In this document: positions 36,782-46,002 of the stretch, piece after piece
Layout: each line of letters opens with the position of its first letter
Position numbering within the stretch: the first letter of the stretch is position 1
Origin: PALSA-693 sp963834725
GTDB lineage: Bacteria; Actinomycetota; Acidimicrobiia; Acidimicrobiales; Palsa-688
Reading direction: 5' to 3'
DNA length: 64,000 bases
Assembly (NCBI GenBank): GCA_963834725.1
Contig: CAWICN010000001.1
Coordinates: 1,798,001 to 1,862,000 of the forward strand
The notes under the pieces: model-generated
The model's input: only the letters and a program-made list of their open reading frames with translations
Told to the model about the DNA's origin: nothing
The model's database searches: none
Position numbers and translations under genes: made by a program

Positions 36782-38283
36782 CACTGCGCCAGTCGAGCGC
36801 CCTCGACGTCGCCGTGCTCGGCTGGCATGGTGGCCCGTCGGCCTGCTTGCTCTCTCTAAGGTCGGCTTCCAGCTCGCCACCGCAGATCGCTACGGGACCC
36901 ACCGCGACGAGTTCTACTACCTCGAAAGCGGGCACCATCTGGCCTGGGGCTATTTCGACAACCCGCCCCTGGTGCCGTGGCTGTACCGCGCCCAGGAGGC
37001 GATGTTTGGCCACAGCATCGTGGCCCTGGCGGTGGTGCCGGCCCTGGTCGGCGGGATCTTGGTGCTGCTGGGCGGCTTACTGGCGGCCGACCTGGGAGGC
37101 GGCCCCAGGGCCCAGACCCTGACCGCCGTGGGTGGCCTGGCTGGGCCCCATCTATCTCACCACCACGCACTTCTTGAGCACGGTGACCCTGGACGTGGTG
37201 TTCTGGACGGGCGCCTCCTGGCTGGTGGTGAGGATGGTGCGAACTGGCGACACCCGGCTGTGGCTGGCCGTCGGCGGGGTGTGCGGCGTCGGCCTGCTCA
37301 ACAAGGACACCATGCTGTTCTGGGCCGTGGCGGCCGGAGTCGGGCTGCTCATGACCGAGCAGCGCCGCCTGCTGCGCAGCCGATGGTTGCCGGCGGGGGC
37401 GGTTATCACGGCCATCCTGGTTGCGCCCAACATCGCCTGGGAGGCCACCCACCACTGGGCCACGGTGCAGTTCCTGCACAATCTGCGGGCCTCGAATTCG
37501 TCGACCGATCTCACCCAGTTCGCCCCCCTGCAGCTGGCCATGGTGACCCTGGCCGGCACCGCCGTGTGGGTCACGGCCCTGCTGGTCCTGGTCCGCCGGC
37601 CGGAGTGGCGGGCGCAGCGGTGGCTGGCCTACGGCTACGTCGCCGGGTTCGTCGCGCTCTTCGCGCTGGGCGGGAAGGCCTACTACCTCGGGTCGTGGTA
37701 CCTGCCGCTGATCGCGGTGGGCGCGGTGGCCATCGAGCGGAGATGGTCACACCGCTCTGGCCGCACCCTGACCACCGCCGTGATCGTCACCGGCGTCCTC
37801 ACGGCACCGCTGTTCACCCCCATCCTCCCCGTCGGCGTCGCCGTATCGGTCGGCTTCCACACCGCCAACAAAGACCTGGGCGGCATGCTCGGATGGCCAC
37901 ACCTGGCCGATCAGATCGCCTCGGTCGTGCACTCGCTACCCCCAGACGAACAGCGCTCAGTGGTCATCTTCACCAACAACTACAGCGAGGCCGGAGCCGT
38001 CGACTTCTACGGTCCGCCCCTGCATCTACCCTCGGCCATCAGCGGCCACAACACCTTCTGGCTGTGGGGGTACGGCCATCCCGCCCCCGGGGCGGCGGTG
38101 GTGGCCGTCGGCCTGCCAAGCTCCTTCGTCGACCGCTACTGGTCATCGGCACGCCGAGCCGCCACTCTCGGGGCCTCAGGACCGCCGATCGACCCCGCCG
38201 AGCGAGGCGCCCCGATCTGGGTCTGCCAGAACCAACGGGCAACCTGGCCGGCCATCTGGTCGGCGGCCAAGCACTATGACTGA
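36741..38283 (+). pseudogene. GT39-like (ArnT/PMT) glycosyltransferase, one frameshift
   Basis: Polyprenyl-linked sugar transferases of this family have a catalytic acidic motif in the first outside loop: here THRDEFYYLESGHHLAWGYF followed by DNPPLVPWLYRAQEAM, which matches. The frame shifts near 37128 and continues as LGPIYLTTTHFLSTVTLDVV with the second conserved loop motif (TLDVVFWTG). About 10 membrane helices are seen, and a C-terminal soluble part contains VVIFTNNYSEAGAVDFYGPP. Repaired length is near 510 residues. The ABC gene downstream overlaps its stop. It likely decorates the envelope with sugar and belongs to the same resistance-type operon. Confidence 0.82.
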
Positions 38284-39046
38284 CCGCCGGCAGTCGAGCA
38301 GGCCAAGCCGGTCGGACGCGCCAGTGGACTTGGGAGAGGTGACCAAGGTGTACGGGCGGGGGCGTTCCGCGGTTCGGGCATTGGACGGCGTGACCGTCGA
38401 GTTCCGGACCCACACGTTCACCGCGGTGATGGGCCCGTCCGGGTCGGGCAAGACCACCCTGTTGCACTGTGCCGCCGGTCTGGAGCGCCCCACCTCGGGG
38501 GTGGTGTGGCTCGCCGGCTGTCAGCTGGACAGATTGTCGGAGACGCGGCTGACCCGGCTGCGCCGGGAACGGGTGGGTTTCGTGTTCCAGTCGTTCAACC
38601 TGGTATCGGCGCTGGACGTGCGGGAAAACGTGGTCTTGCCGCTCCGGCTCGCTCATGCCCGTTGGGACCGACGATGGCTCAGGGAGATCCTGGAGCGGGT
38701 CGGCCTCGAAGACAGGGCCAACCACCGACCGGCGGAACTGTCAGGAGGTGAGCAGCAGCGGGTAGCGATCGCCAGAGCCCTGGCCGCCCGCCCCGAGGTG
38801 ATCTTCTGCGACGAGCCGACCGGGGCTCTCGACAGCGGCACCGCCGCTGCCGTACTGACACTGTTACGCAAAGCGGTGGACGACTACAGCCAGACGGTGG
38901 TCATGGTCACCCACGACCCGCTGGCCGCATCGTACGTCGACCGGGTGGTGTTTTTGGCCGACGGCAGAATCGTCGACGACATCGCCGCGCCGGGCGTGGA
39001 CGCGATCGCCGAGCATCTGACCGGCCTCGGACATGTGGCCCGTTGA
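38276..39046 (+). CDS. ABC transporter ATP-binding protein, MacB/LolD type
   Basis: 256 residues. Walker A is MGPSGSGKTTLLHCAAGLER, the Q-loop FVFQSFNLVSALDVRENVVL, the signature ELSGGEQQRVAIARALAARP, Walker B VIFCDEPTGALDS and the switch His in VMVTHDPLAASY. It overlaps the glycosyltransferase stop by 8 bases and precedes the FtsX-type permease by 24 bases. Such pairs export lipids, peptides or antibiotics or work by mechanotransmission. Confidence 0.95.
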   Translation: MTDRRQSSRPSRSDAPVDLGEVTKVYGRGRSAVRALDGVTVEFRTHTFTAVMGPSGSGKTTLLHCAAGLERPTSGVVWLAGCQLDRLSETRLTRLRRERVGFVFQSFNLVSALDVRENVVLPLRLAHARWDRRWLREILERVGLEDRANHRPAELSGGEQQRVAIARALAARPEVIFCDEPTGALDSGTAAAVLTLLRKAVDDYSQTVVMVTHDPLAASYVDRVVFLADGRIVDDIAAPGVDAIAEHLTGLGHVAR

Positions 39047-39070
39047 CGGCGCAGCCGTGACGGGAGCGGT

Positions 39071-41653
39071 GTGATTCGCCTCGCCTGGCGGATGCTCGCC
39101 CAGCATCCGATGAAGATGGCCGCCACGGCCGTAGGTCTGCTCTACGGGGCGGCCGTCGTGGCCGCGTGCGGGGCGCTGTTCGAATCGGCGCTGCGCTACC
39201 ACGGGACCAACCAGCGCTACGCCGCCAGCCCGGTGCTGGTGGCCACAACCCAGCTAACCGTGATCCAGGGTCGAGGACAAAACCGGGATGTGAGCACCAC
39301 CGTGTTGCCCGATCGGGGGCGGGTCGACGACCGCCTCAGCGGCAGGATCGCCACGCTGGCCGGCGTGCAGGCGGTGGTGGCCGACAGCGCCGTGCCGATC
39401 GAGGTGGTCGCGGCCGGGGCTCACGCCACCACGGCCGGTTTGTCGGTGTCGGGCCATCCCTGGGCGGCGGCTGCCCTGGCCCCGTTCGCCCTGCAGGACG
39501 GCGCGCCTCCCGCCTCGGCCCGGGACGTCGTTATCGATGCCACCGTCGCCCGAGCCACCGGCGTGTGGCCAGGCCAGGCGGTGCGGCTGGTTCTGCCCGA
39601 CGGCACCCGGACCTTCACCGTGACGGGTATCGCGGCCGCGCCGGGACGCGGGGTGCCACCCCCGGGCGAGGAACCCTCGGTGTTCTTCACCGACGAGCAA
39701 GCCCGGTCCCTGGCCGGCCATCCCGGGACGGCCGACATCCTGGCCGTGCTGGCCCGGCCGGGCGTGACCACCAACAGCTTGGCCGCCGCAGTTCGGTCCG
39801 TCCTGCCGGCCCGCCCGGGCGTCACTGGCGCCTATCCCAGCGTCTACCGGGGCGCCGACCGGGGTCTGGCCACGTCCCCGGCCGCAGCTGGCGCCCGCTA
39901 TTTCCTCATTGCCACCTCCACCACCTTCGGGGGAAGCACCCTGCTGGTCGCCATCGTGGTCATCGCCGGAACCGTCGGCCTTTCGGTCCGGCAACGCCAC
40001 CGGGACATCGCCCTGCTGCGGGCCATTGCCGCCACCCCCAGGCAGGTGCGGGCCATGGTCCTGACCGAGACGCTGGCCCTCGCCGCGGTCGCCGGCGGCG
40101 CCGGCAGTTGCGCCGGGCTGGCCGCCGCCGTCTGGCTGCGCCGCCAGCTCGTCTCCCGCGGCCTGGTGCCGGACTCATTCACTCTGCACATCTCGTGGCT
40201 CCCGGCCATCGCCGCGGTCGTCTCGGTCGCCCTCGTCGGACTCGTGGCCGCTGGCATCGCCAGCTGGCGGACCAGCCGGACCCGGCCAGTGGAAGCCCTC
40301 CGCGACGCCGCCCTCGAGACCGGCGGCCGGCTGTCCAGCGCGCTGCGCCTGACAATGGGGCTCATCGCCTTGGGCGGAGGGATAGCCCTGATTGGCGTGT
40401 CGGCCCACCTGAGCGCCACCGCGGCCGCCTCCACCGCCATTGGCACGGTGTCCACACTGGTGATCGCCGCCGCCCTGCTGTCTCCCTGGCTCATGCGGGC
40501 AACGGTCGGCCTGCTCGCCGTCGGCCTGCGCGTCCTCGGGGTGTCCGGACGCCTGGCGGCCGCCAACCTGGCGGCCTCCGTCCGTCGTCTCTCCCCCGTC
40601 GTGACCGCACTGGTCCTGGCCCTGTCCCTCGCCGGCTCCTTGTGGTTTCTGCAAACCTCCATCCTCCACACCGCGGTACAGCAAAGCCGCGCCGGCCTGC
40701 GGGCCGACCAGGTCATCACCAGCCCGGGGCCTGGCCTGCCTGACGGCGCCGTCGCCTCCGCCCGGCGCGTGCCCGGCGTAACCGCCGCCACCGGCATCGT
40801 CCACGGCTCCCTGCTCGACAACCAGGGAAACACCTACACCGCCCAAGGGATAGACCCCCAAGCGCTGCCCGCCACCCTCGACCTGGCTGTCACCGCCGGC
40901 CGCATGTCCGCCCTGGCCGGCGACACGGTCGCCGTCGACACCGTCACCGCCGACGCCCTGCACGTACAGGTCGGTCGACCGATCCGGGCATGGTACGGCG
41001 ACGGTGCCCGTGCGGACCTGCAGGTAGCGGCCATCTACCGGCGCGGCCTGGGCTTCGCTAACTTCACCCTCAACTCGGCCATCCTGCGCCCCCACACCTC
41101 CACCGGGCTCGACGCCGCCGTCCTTGTCGCCGATGCCCGTGGGGCGAACCGCGCTGCGGTGGAGGCCGCCGTGCAAGGTGCCGTCCGCCCGGTCAGCCCC
41201 GTAGCCGTGGCCACCACCCAGGCCGCCTACCGGGCGTCGATCGATGAGGCCCTCAACCAGAACATCTGGTCCATTCACGCCATCGTCAACGCCTTGCTCG
41301 TCTATGTGGTGATCGCCGCCCTCAACACGCTGGCCACCGCCGCCTTCGCCCGACGCCGAGAGCTGGCCAACCTACGACTGACAGGCACCACCAAAGGTCA
41401 ACTCGTCCAGATGGTCTGCGTCGAACTTGTAGTTCTGTTAGGACTCGCCCTCGTGCTCGGAGGCCTCATCGCCGCCGTGACACTCATCCCGATGGTGCGA
41501 GGAACGACCGGCAGCCCGACCCCCTACATCCCCCTCGGCGGTTGGGCTACCGTCATCGGCTCCACCATGCTGGTCGGTGTGCTCGGAACCCTCCTGCCAC
41601 TAGCCGCCATGCTGCGCATACCGCCCATCCGCGCCATCGGCACACTCGAATAG
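39071..41653 (+). CDS. FtsX-like ABC permease (MacB superfamily)
   Basis: 860 residues from GTG 39071, intact. One helix lies near residues 17-38, a large extracytoplasmic domain follows to about 270, then three helices (first FtsX domain, with LRAIAATPRQVRAMVLTETL), two helices near 430-510, a second outside domain and a C-terminal FtsX domain (AFARRRELANLRLTGTTKGQ). This double-FtsX arrangement is typical for actinobacterial antimicrobial-peptide resistance or signalling exporters. It works with the ATPase at 38276; proximity to the two-component system suggests regulation by it. Confidence 0.93.
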   Translation: MIRLAWRMLAQHPMKMAATAVGLLYGAAVVAACGALFESALRYHGTNQRYAASPVLVATTQLTVIQGRGQNRDVSTTVLPDRGRVDDRLSGRIATLAGVQAVVADSAVPIEVVAAGAHATTAGLSVSGHPWAAAALAPFALQDGAPPASARDVVIDATVARATGVWPGQAVRLVLPDGTRTFTVTGIAAAPGRGVPPPGEEPSVFFTDEQARSLAGHPGTADILAVLARPGVTTNSLAAAVRSVLPARPGVTGAYPSVYRGADRGLATSPAAAGARYFLIATSTTFGGSTLLVAIVVIAGTVGLSVRQRHRDIALLRAIAATPRQVRAMVLTETLALAAVAGGAGSCAGLAAAVWLRRQLVSRGLVPDSFTLHISWLPAIAAVVSVALVGLVAAGIASWRTSRTRPVEALRDAALETGGRLSSALRLTMGLIALGGGIALIGVSAHLSATAAASTAIGTVSTLVIAAALLSPWLMRATVGLLAVGLRVLGVSGRLAAANLAASVRRLSPVVTALVLALSLAGSLWFLQTSILHTAVQQSRAGLRADQVITSPGPGLPDGAVASARRVPGVTAATGIVHGSLLDNQGNTYTAQGIDPQALPATLDLAVTAGRMSALAGDTVAVDTVTADALHVQVGRPIRAWYGDGARADLQVAAIYRRGLGFANFTLNSAILRPHTSTGLDAAVLVADARGANRAAVEAAVQGAVRPVSPVAVATTQAAYRASIDEALNQNIWSIHAIVNALLVYVVIAALNTLATAAFARRRELANLRLTGTTKGQLVQMVCVELVVLLGLALVLGGLIAAVTLIPMVRGTTGSPTPYIPLGGWATVIGSTMLVGVLGTLLPLAAMLRIPPIRAIGTLE

Positions 41654-41807
41654 GCGCCCACCCCATGCTCGGTGTTGCCACGGTGCCATCAGTTTGGAAA
41701 TGCTCGGTCTTCGATTGGCGGGCGGCCTGCGTCCCCGCCCGTAAGCGAGCTCCGATCAGTTCCTACCCGTCCGATGGCGATAGGCGGGTCGCGGATGGAT
41801 GGACGGC

Positions 41808-42127
41808 CTAGGTGGCAAAGCTGTGCGGCCGTACAACCGCCACGGGCATCGGATGAATCTCGACGGTGCCGAGCCCGGTCCCGACGACCGGATCGGCGTC
41901 ACGCAGCTGGTGCGCTTCCGCCTGGCTGTCCACTTCGATGACGGCGACCCCCAGACACCGCCGGGATCGAGCCCGGGACCCAAGGCCACGGCCTTACCCT
42001 CGGCCAGGTTGCCGGCCCAGTACTCGACATGGCGGGCCATGATGGCACGCTCGTCGTCGGTTTGATCGGCGAAGAATGACGGCCGCGGCGGGATCAGTTT
42101 GTAGAGGTAGCACTGCTTGTCGCTCAT
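41808..42127 (-). pseudogene. YciI-like (YCII family) protein, frameshifted
   Basis: ATG 42127 is preceded by a GGGAGA site. SDKQCYLYKLIPPRPSFFAD, ERAIMARHVEYWAGNLAEGK and AVALGPGLDPGGVWG are in the first frame. A shift near 41945 leads to VAVIEVDSQAEAHQLRDADP and GTVEIHPMPVAVVRPHSFAT, ending at 41808. With one base repaired the gene would encode a complete protein of about 106 residues. Confidence 0.75.
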
Positions 42128-42152
42128 GATTGATTCTCCCGGTGAGAGGGTC

Positions 42153-42540
42153 TTAGTCGATGATCGTTCTCGGTAGCCCGAAGCGTGGGAAGACGGCGTT
42201 GTCGAAGCGGGTGATGGTGCTGACCTGATCGCCGTGCGAGGGTGATGACCAACAGGCTGAAGGCGTGGGCCACCTCGGTCATCGGGTCGCGCAGGTACAC
42301 ACCGAAGGCGGGTTGACCGTTGGCCCGGGTGGCGACGAGCCGGTAGCGGCGCCCCTGGCGGAAGGCGATAGTGGAGAAGAACCGGCCGGCCAGTTCTCGG
42401 CCCTCGTATTCCAGGGGAACGGGTGGCGTGCGCACCCACACGTCGTCGGTCATCAGCGCCACCAGGGCGTCCACATCGGCCTCCTCGAAGGCCCGGACCA
42501 GCCTGTTGAGCAGGTCTTGCTCGGTTGCACGGCCGCGCTT
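42153..42540 (-). pseudogene. C-terminal SnoaL domain of an ECF sigma factor, remnant
   Basis: LLNRLVRAFEEADVDALVAL, MTDDVWVRTPPVPLEYEGRE and TRANGQPAFGVYLRDP match the SnoaL-like extension of SigG/TIGR02960-type ECF sigma factors. A shift near 42240 moves to QVSTITRFDNAVFPRFGLPR and a stop at 42153. Sigma regions 2 and 4 are absent: upstream sequence is instead the start of the ArsR remnant. The YciI gene follows on the same strand. Confidence 0.65.
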
Positions 42541-43153
42541 TGCCAGCCGGGCTGGTCGCGGCCGAGGTCGGGGTCCCCGCCTCGACGGCGAGCGCTCATC
42601 TGGGCCGCCTCCGAGACGGCGGCCTGCTCACGGTCGAGCACCATGGAAGGCACCGTTACTACCGCCTGGCGAGCCACGCGGTGGCCGAGTCGTTGGTCGA
42701 CCTCGCCGCTCTCGCGCCGGTCACGCCCGTCCCTTCGCTGCGCGATGACACCCGGGCTCGGGCACTGCGGCGCGCCCGTACCTGCTACGACCATCTCGCT
42801 GGCCAGCTGGGCGTCGGGTTGAGGCCGCTCTGCTCAACGAGGGGCTGCTCGGGGCCCGACGGAAGTTTCGTCCGCGTGTCGAGAGGCTCTTGGCTCCCAG
42901 CCCCGACTCCTGCTACCACCTGACCGCTTGGGCATTCAAGGGGACTCTGGCCGGCCTGTCGTCCGCCACTGCGTCGACTGGAGCGAGCAACGTCACCACC
43001 TTTCCGGCGCGCTCGGCGCCGCGCTCGGCCTCTCACATGTTCCAAATGGAATGGATCGAGCGGACCGGAATCCGGCGCGCCGTCCGAGTCACCAGCCACG
43101 GTGCTGGGGAACTGAACGCCTGTTTCGGCCTGGACGCCAGCAACTATCGGTGA
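42535..43153 (+). pseudogene. ArsR family regulator remnant
   Basis: LPAGLVAAEVGVPASTASAH, GRLRDGGLLTVEHHGRHRYY and ALRRARTCYDHLAGQLGV belong to an ArsR regulator with the C-terminal domain of the CmtR-like, roughly 230-residue group. The N-terminal helix is missing. Frameshifts near 42815 and 42960 scatter the rest (VDWSEQRHHLSGALGAALG; MEWIERTGIRRAVRVTSHG). It abuts the sigma remnant on the opposite strand, so both lost their 5' ends at one breakpoint. Confidence 0.65.
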
Positions 43154-43356
43154 GACTCGCATGGGAGAGCTGGTGCCATCCCTCGGGCGCCGCTCGGCCG
43201 CTGTCTTGGGCTTGACCATCCAAGGGCGGATCTGGGTGTGATGACGCGGCCGTGGTCTGTCGGGATGGTGGCGGGGAGCGCGAGAGGGCGCCCGCAGATG
43301 CTGGCGCCCTTGGCTGGTCTGGTTGAACCTGCAGTCGGCGGCGATGGCGAGTCGAC

Positions 43357-44805
43357 CTAGCCGACCGCTACCATTGCGCGCTCCGCTACCAGGATGGTGC
43401 CGGTGGCGGGGATGTCGCTGCGGCGCCCAGCGGTGAGGGCGGCGGCGGCGACCCCTATGGCCGAGAAGGCCACGGCCACCCACAGGGCGGCGGTGAAGCC
43501 CTGCACGAATGTGGCCGGGGAGGTGTAGACGCCCGGGCGGGAGAACACCGAGGAGAGCACAGCAACACCGAACACCCCGCCGAGTTCGCGCAGGGCGCTG
43601 TTGGTGCCGGAGGCGATGCCGATCTGTGGCATGGGCACCGAGCCCATGACGGCGGCGGCGACGGTGGGGAAACAGAGCGAGGTGCCCACGCCGGCCATGG
43701 TGAAGGCGGCCCCGAGATCCAGGTAGGTGATGTGGACGGTAGCGATGGTGGCGATCCAGGCGAAACCGCCCGCTTGGAGGGCCAGGCCGGCCATCATGAA
43801 GGGGCGGTTGCCGTAGCGGTTGGCCAAGGCCCCGGCGATGGGGGCGATCACCACCGGGGGCGCCGCCCAGGGCAGGAGGCGGACACCGGCTTGGAGGGGG
43901 CTGTAGCCGAGGGCGTTTTGTAGCAGCTGGGACATGAGGAACAAGGCCCCGAACAGACCGGCGTACATAAAGAAGCTGACGCCGTTGGAGGCGGCGAAGG
44001 TCGGTGAGCGGAACAGCGCCAGGGGAAGCATGGGGGTGGCCGCCCGCCGCTCCCAGGCCAGGAACAGAGCAACCGCGACAGCCCCCACCAGCAGGGCAGA
44101 CAGGACTTCGGCGCTGCTCCAGCCGACAGCGCCGGCGCGCACCAGACCCCAAGTGAGGCCAAGTGCAGCGGCGCTGGCCAGGCCCAACCCGACAAGATCG
44201 AGACGGGCGTTTGGACCGTAACTTTCGCCCAGGTGGCGTAGAGCTAGCGGCGCGACGACGGCACCGACGGGGACATTCAGCCAGAACATCCAATGCCAGC
44301 TGAGGCCGGCCACGACCGAGCCGCCCACGAGCGGGCCGGCGGCGACGGCGAGACCGACGATGCCACCCCACATCCCGATGGCGCTCGCTCGGCGCTCGGG
44401 GTTGACGGCCTCGGTGATGATGGTAAGCGACAGCGGCATCACAATGGCCGCCCCGCCGCCTTGGAGCGCCCGGGCGCAGATCAGCATCGTCACGCTGGTT
44501 GACATAGCCGCGAGAGCCGACGCCGCTGTGAACAGGGTCACACCGGCGACGAACATTCGCCGGCGTCCGAAACGGTCGCCCAGCGCAGCGCCGGTGAGCA
44601 ACAGACAAGCGAAGGCCAAGTTGTAGGCGTTGACCGTCCATTCCAGGCCGCCCAGCCCCGCGTGCAGGTCCACTCGCAAGACGGGCAAGGCGGTGGTCAC
44701 CACCAGAGTGTCGAGCGCGGTCATAAAGACTCCGAGGGAGGCCAGCACCAGCGTCACGGCCGGCCGAGATTTTCTCATCGAGGACATCGAAGCGGTCAGG
44801 GACAT
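43357..44805 (-). CDS. MFS drug exporter, DHA2 (EmrB/QacA) type, second copy
   Basis: 482 residues from ATG 44805 (GGAGG upstream). Motif A is GDRFGRRRMFVAG; the motif C segment is AAGPLVGGSVVAGLSWHWMF. About 14 helices. It is similar to the exporter at 19901-21325 (both have WTVNAY/WTINAY and SLTI-[IL]-T segments), so the two are paralogues. It is divergent from YCII genes of the second ECF42 module, with a minus-strand TGTCGA-N17-CGTC box 54 bases upstream. Confidence 0.92.
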   Translation of the reverse strand: MSLTASMSSMRKSRPAVTLVLASLGVFMTALDTLVVTTALPVLRVDLHAGLGGLEWTVNAYNLAFACLLLTGAALGDRFGRRRMFVAGVTLFTAASALAAMSTSVTMLICARALQGGGAAIVMPLSLTIITEAVNPERRASAIGMWGGIVGLAVAAGPLVGGSVVAGLSWHWMFWLNVPVGAVVAPLALRHLGESYGPNARLDLVGLGLASAAALGLTWGLVRAGAVGWSSAEVLSALLVGAVAVALFLAWERRAATPMLPLALFRSPTFAASNGVSFFMYAGLFGALFLMSQLLQNALGYSPLQAGVRLLPWAAPPVVIAPIAGALANRYGNRPFMMAGLALQAGGFAWIATIATVHITYLDLGAAFTMAGVGTSLCFPTVAAAVMGSVPMPQIGIASGTNSALRELGGVFGVAVLSSVFSRPGVYTSPATFVQGFTAALWVAVAFSAIGVAAAALTAGRRSDIPATGTILVAERAMVAVG

Positions 44806-44858
44806 GGGTTGCACCTCCGTGTCGGTTGCCGTCAGTTGGGGCGGCCTCACTCCCCTTC

Positions 44859-44885
44859 GACGTGCCGAGCGCGCCTCGATCGACA
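44859..44885 (-). promoter_or_regulatory. Predicted ECF sigma promoter for second MFS exporter
   Basis: Minus-strand TGTCGA (44885-44880), 17-base spacer, CGTC (44862-44859), 54 bases before the MFS start at 44805. Same boxes and spacing as at 45576-45602 and in the first module. Confidence 0.65.
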
Positions 44886-44932
44886 GCCCGCGGCTCGCCG
44901 GGTGCCGGACGGGACCAGATCGGGCGATCCTC

Positions 44933-44963
44933 TGTCGGCGATCTGTCGGGTCAAGCGACAGAT
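44933..44963 (+). promoter_or_regulatory. Palindrome and possible ECF promoter in the MFS/YCII divergent region
   Basis: ATCTGTCG-ggtcaag-CGACAGAT (44941-44963) is a perfect 8-bp inverted repeat. Read forwards, TGTCGG (44933-44938), 17 bases and CGAC (44956-44959) also resemble the sigma promoter of the module, though the start at 45130 is 170 bases away. It may be a regulator's operator overlapping a promoter. Confidence 0.45.
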
Positions 44964-45129
44964 GGCTGAGGGCAGGAGCGGACGGCTCGAACCCAGAAGC
45001 AAGCACACCTGCCAGTAGCGACTTTTTTTTCGTGAACGGAGGGGGTTGTCGATCGCAGCGCCGCTCGGCCGTCGAGGAGGGTGAGCCGGCACAGGGTCGG
45101 CGCCAAAAACACAGAAAGGAGAGGAACAG

Positions 45130-45417
45130 ATGGCCAAGTTCGTGTTCTCGTTTCGCGGTCTGCCCGACCGCACGGCCACCGCTGAGGACGAGGCCGCGTG
45201 GGGCAGGTGGTTCGAGGAGATCGGCTCCTCGATCGCTGACTTCGGCAACCGGGTCGGCGTCGCTCGGCGGGTAGGTGCGGGACCGTCAACGGACGTGTTG
45301 ACCGGATACGTCGTGGTCAACGCGGACAGTTTGGACGCCGCAGCCGCACTGGCTGAAGGGTGCCCCGGCCTTCGCCAAGGCGGTGGCGTCGAGGTCGGCG
45401 AGATCATCCCATCCTGA
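45130..45417 (+). CDS. YCII-family protein
   Basis: 95 residues; ATG 45130 follows GAAAGGAGAGG. AKFVFSFRGLPDRTATAEDE and GAGPSTDVLTGYVVVNADSL fit a short YCII-like ferredoxin fold; a conserved Trp (WGRWFEEIGSSI) is seen but no DGPF motif. It precedes the second YCII-ECF42 pair by 235 bases and may share its regulation. Confidence 0.82.
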   Translation: MAKFVFSFRGLPDRTATAEDEAAWGRWFEEIGSSIADFGNRVGVARRVGAGPSTDVLTGYVVVNADSLDAAAALAEGCPGLRQGGGVEVGEIIPS

Positions 45418-45575
45418 CCACACTCCAGCGACCAGACCGGTTCGGGTCGCCAGCGTCGCCGACCCGAACCGGTCAGGCCCGCAGTCGTACCCCACCCGGC
45501 CGGTGACATCCGGCCACCGTTGAGCGAGCCCCCGTAGCCAAGGCCGTGGCGGGAGGCAAGAATTCTGTCTCCGGC

Positions 45576-45602
45576 TGTCGATCGGCTGGAGGGTCATGCG
45601 TC
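45576..45602 (+). promoter_or_regulatory. Predicted ECF sigma promoter for second YCII-ECF42 pair
   Basis: TGTCGA (45576-45581), 17-base spacer, CGTC (45599-45602), 50 bases before the YCII start at 45653. Matches the consensus seen at three other sites in the two modules. Confidence 0.7.
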
Positions 45603-45652
45603 GGATGTGACAGAGGCGCCAGTGGGGGCGCCGGGAAGCGAAAGGACAGAAC

Positions 45653-46000
45653 ATGGCCGAGTACCTGGTGTTGATCTACGAGGACGAGAGAGGCTGGGAG
45701 AACGCCGCTCCCGAAACCTTCAGCCAGCTCCTGGCCGGCCACCAGGCCTTCGGGGAGAAACACAAGGGCTGCATCCGCGGAGGAAACGCGCTCCAGCCGA
45801 CCGGTGTGGCCACCTCGATCCGAAAGGACGCTGCGGGTGGCTTCACCATCACCGATGGCGCCTTCGTCGAGACCAAAGAGGCCCTGGGCGGCTACTACCT
45901 CATCGAGGCGGCCGACCTGGACCAGGCAATGCGCATCGCCAAGGACGTGCCCGCACCCTTCGGCGGCGTTGAGGTGCGGCCGATAAGGGTCTTCGACTGA
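45653..46000 (+). CDS. YCII/DGPF-family protein, partner of second ECF42 sigma factor
   Basis: 115 residues; ATG 45653 follows GAAAGGAC. AEYLVLIYEDERGWENAAPE opens the domain, and TDGAFVETKEALGGYYLIEA is the DGPF-type motif, here DGAF instead of DGPF. The ending RPIRVFD is typical. Its stop lies two bases before the sigma start. Unlike the first module there is a tiny gap rather than an overlap. Confidence 0.93.
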   Translation: MAEYLVLIYEDERGWENAAPETFSQLLAGHQAFGEKHKGCIRGGNALQPTGVATSIRKDAAGGFTITDGAFVETKEALGGYYLIEAADLDQAMRIAKDVPAPFGGVEVRPIRVFD

Positions 46001-46002
46001 GA

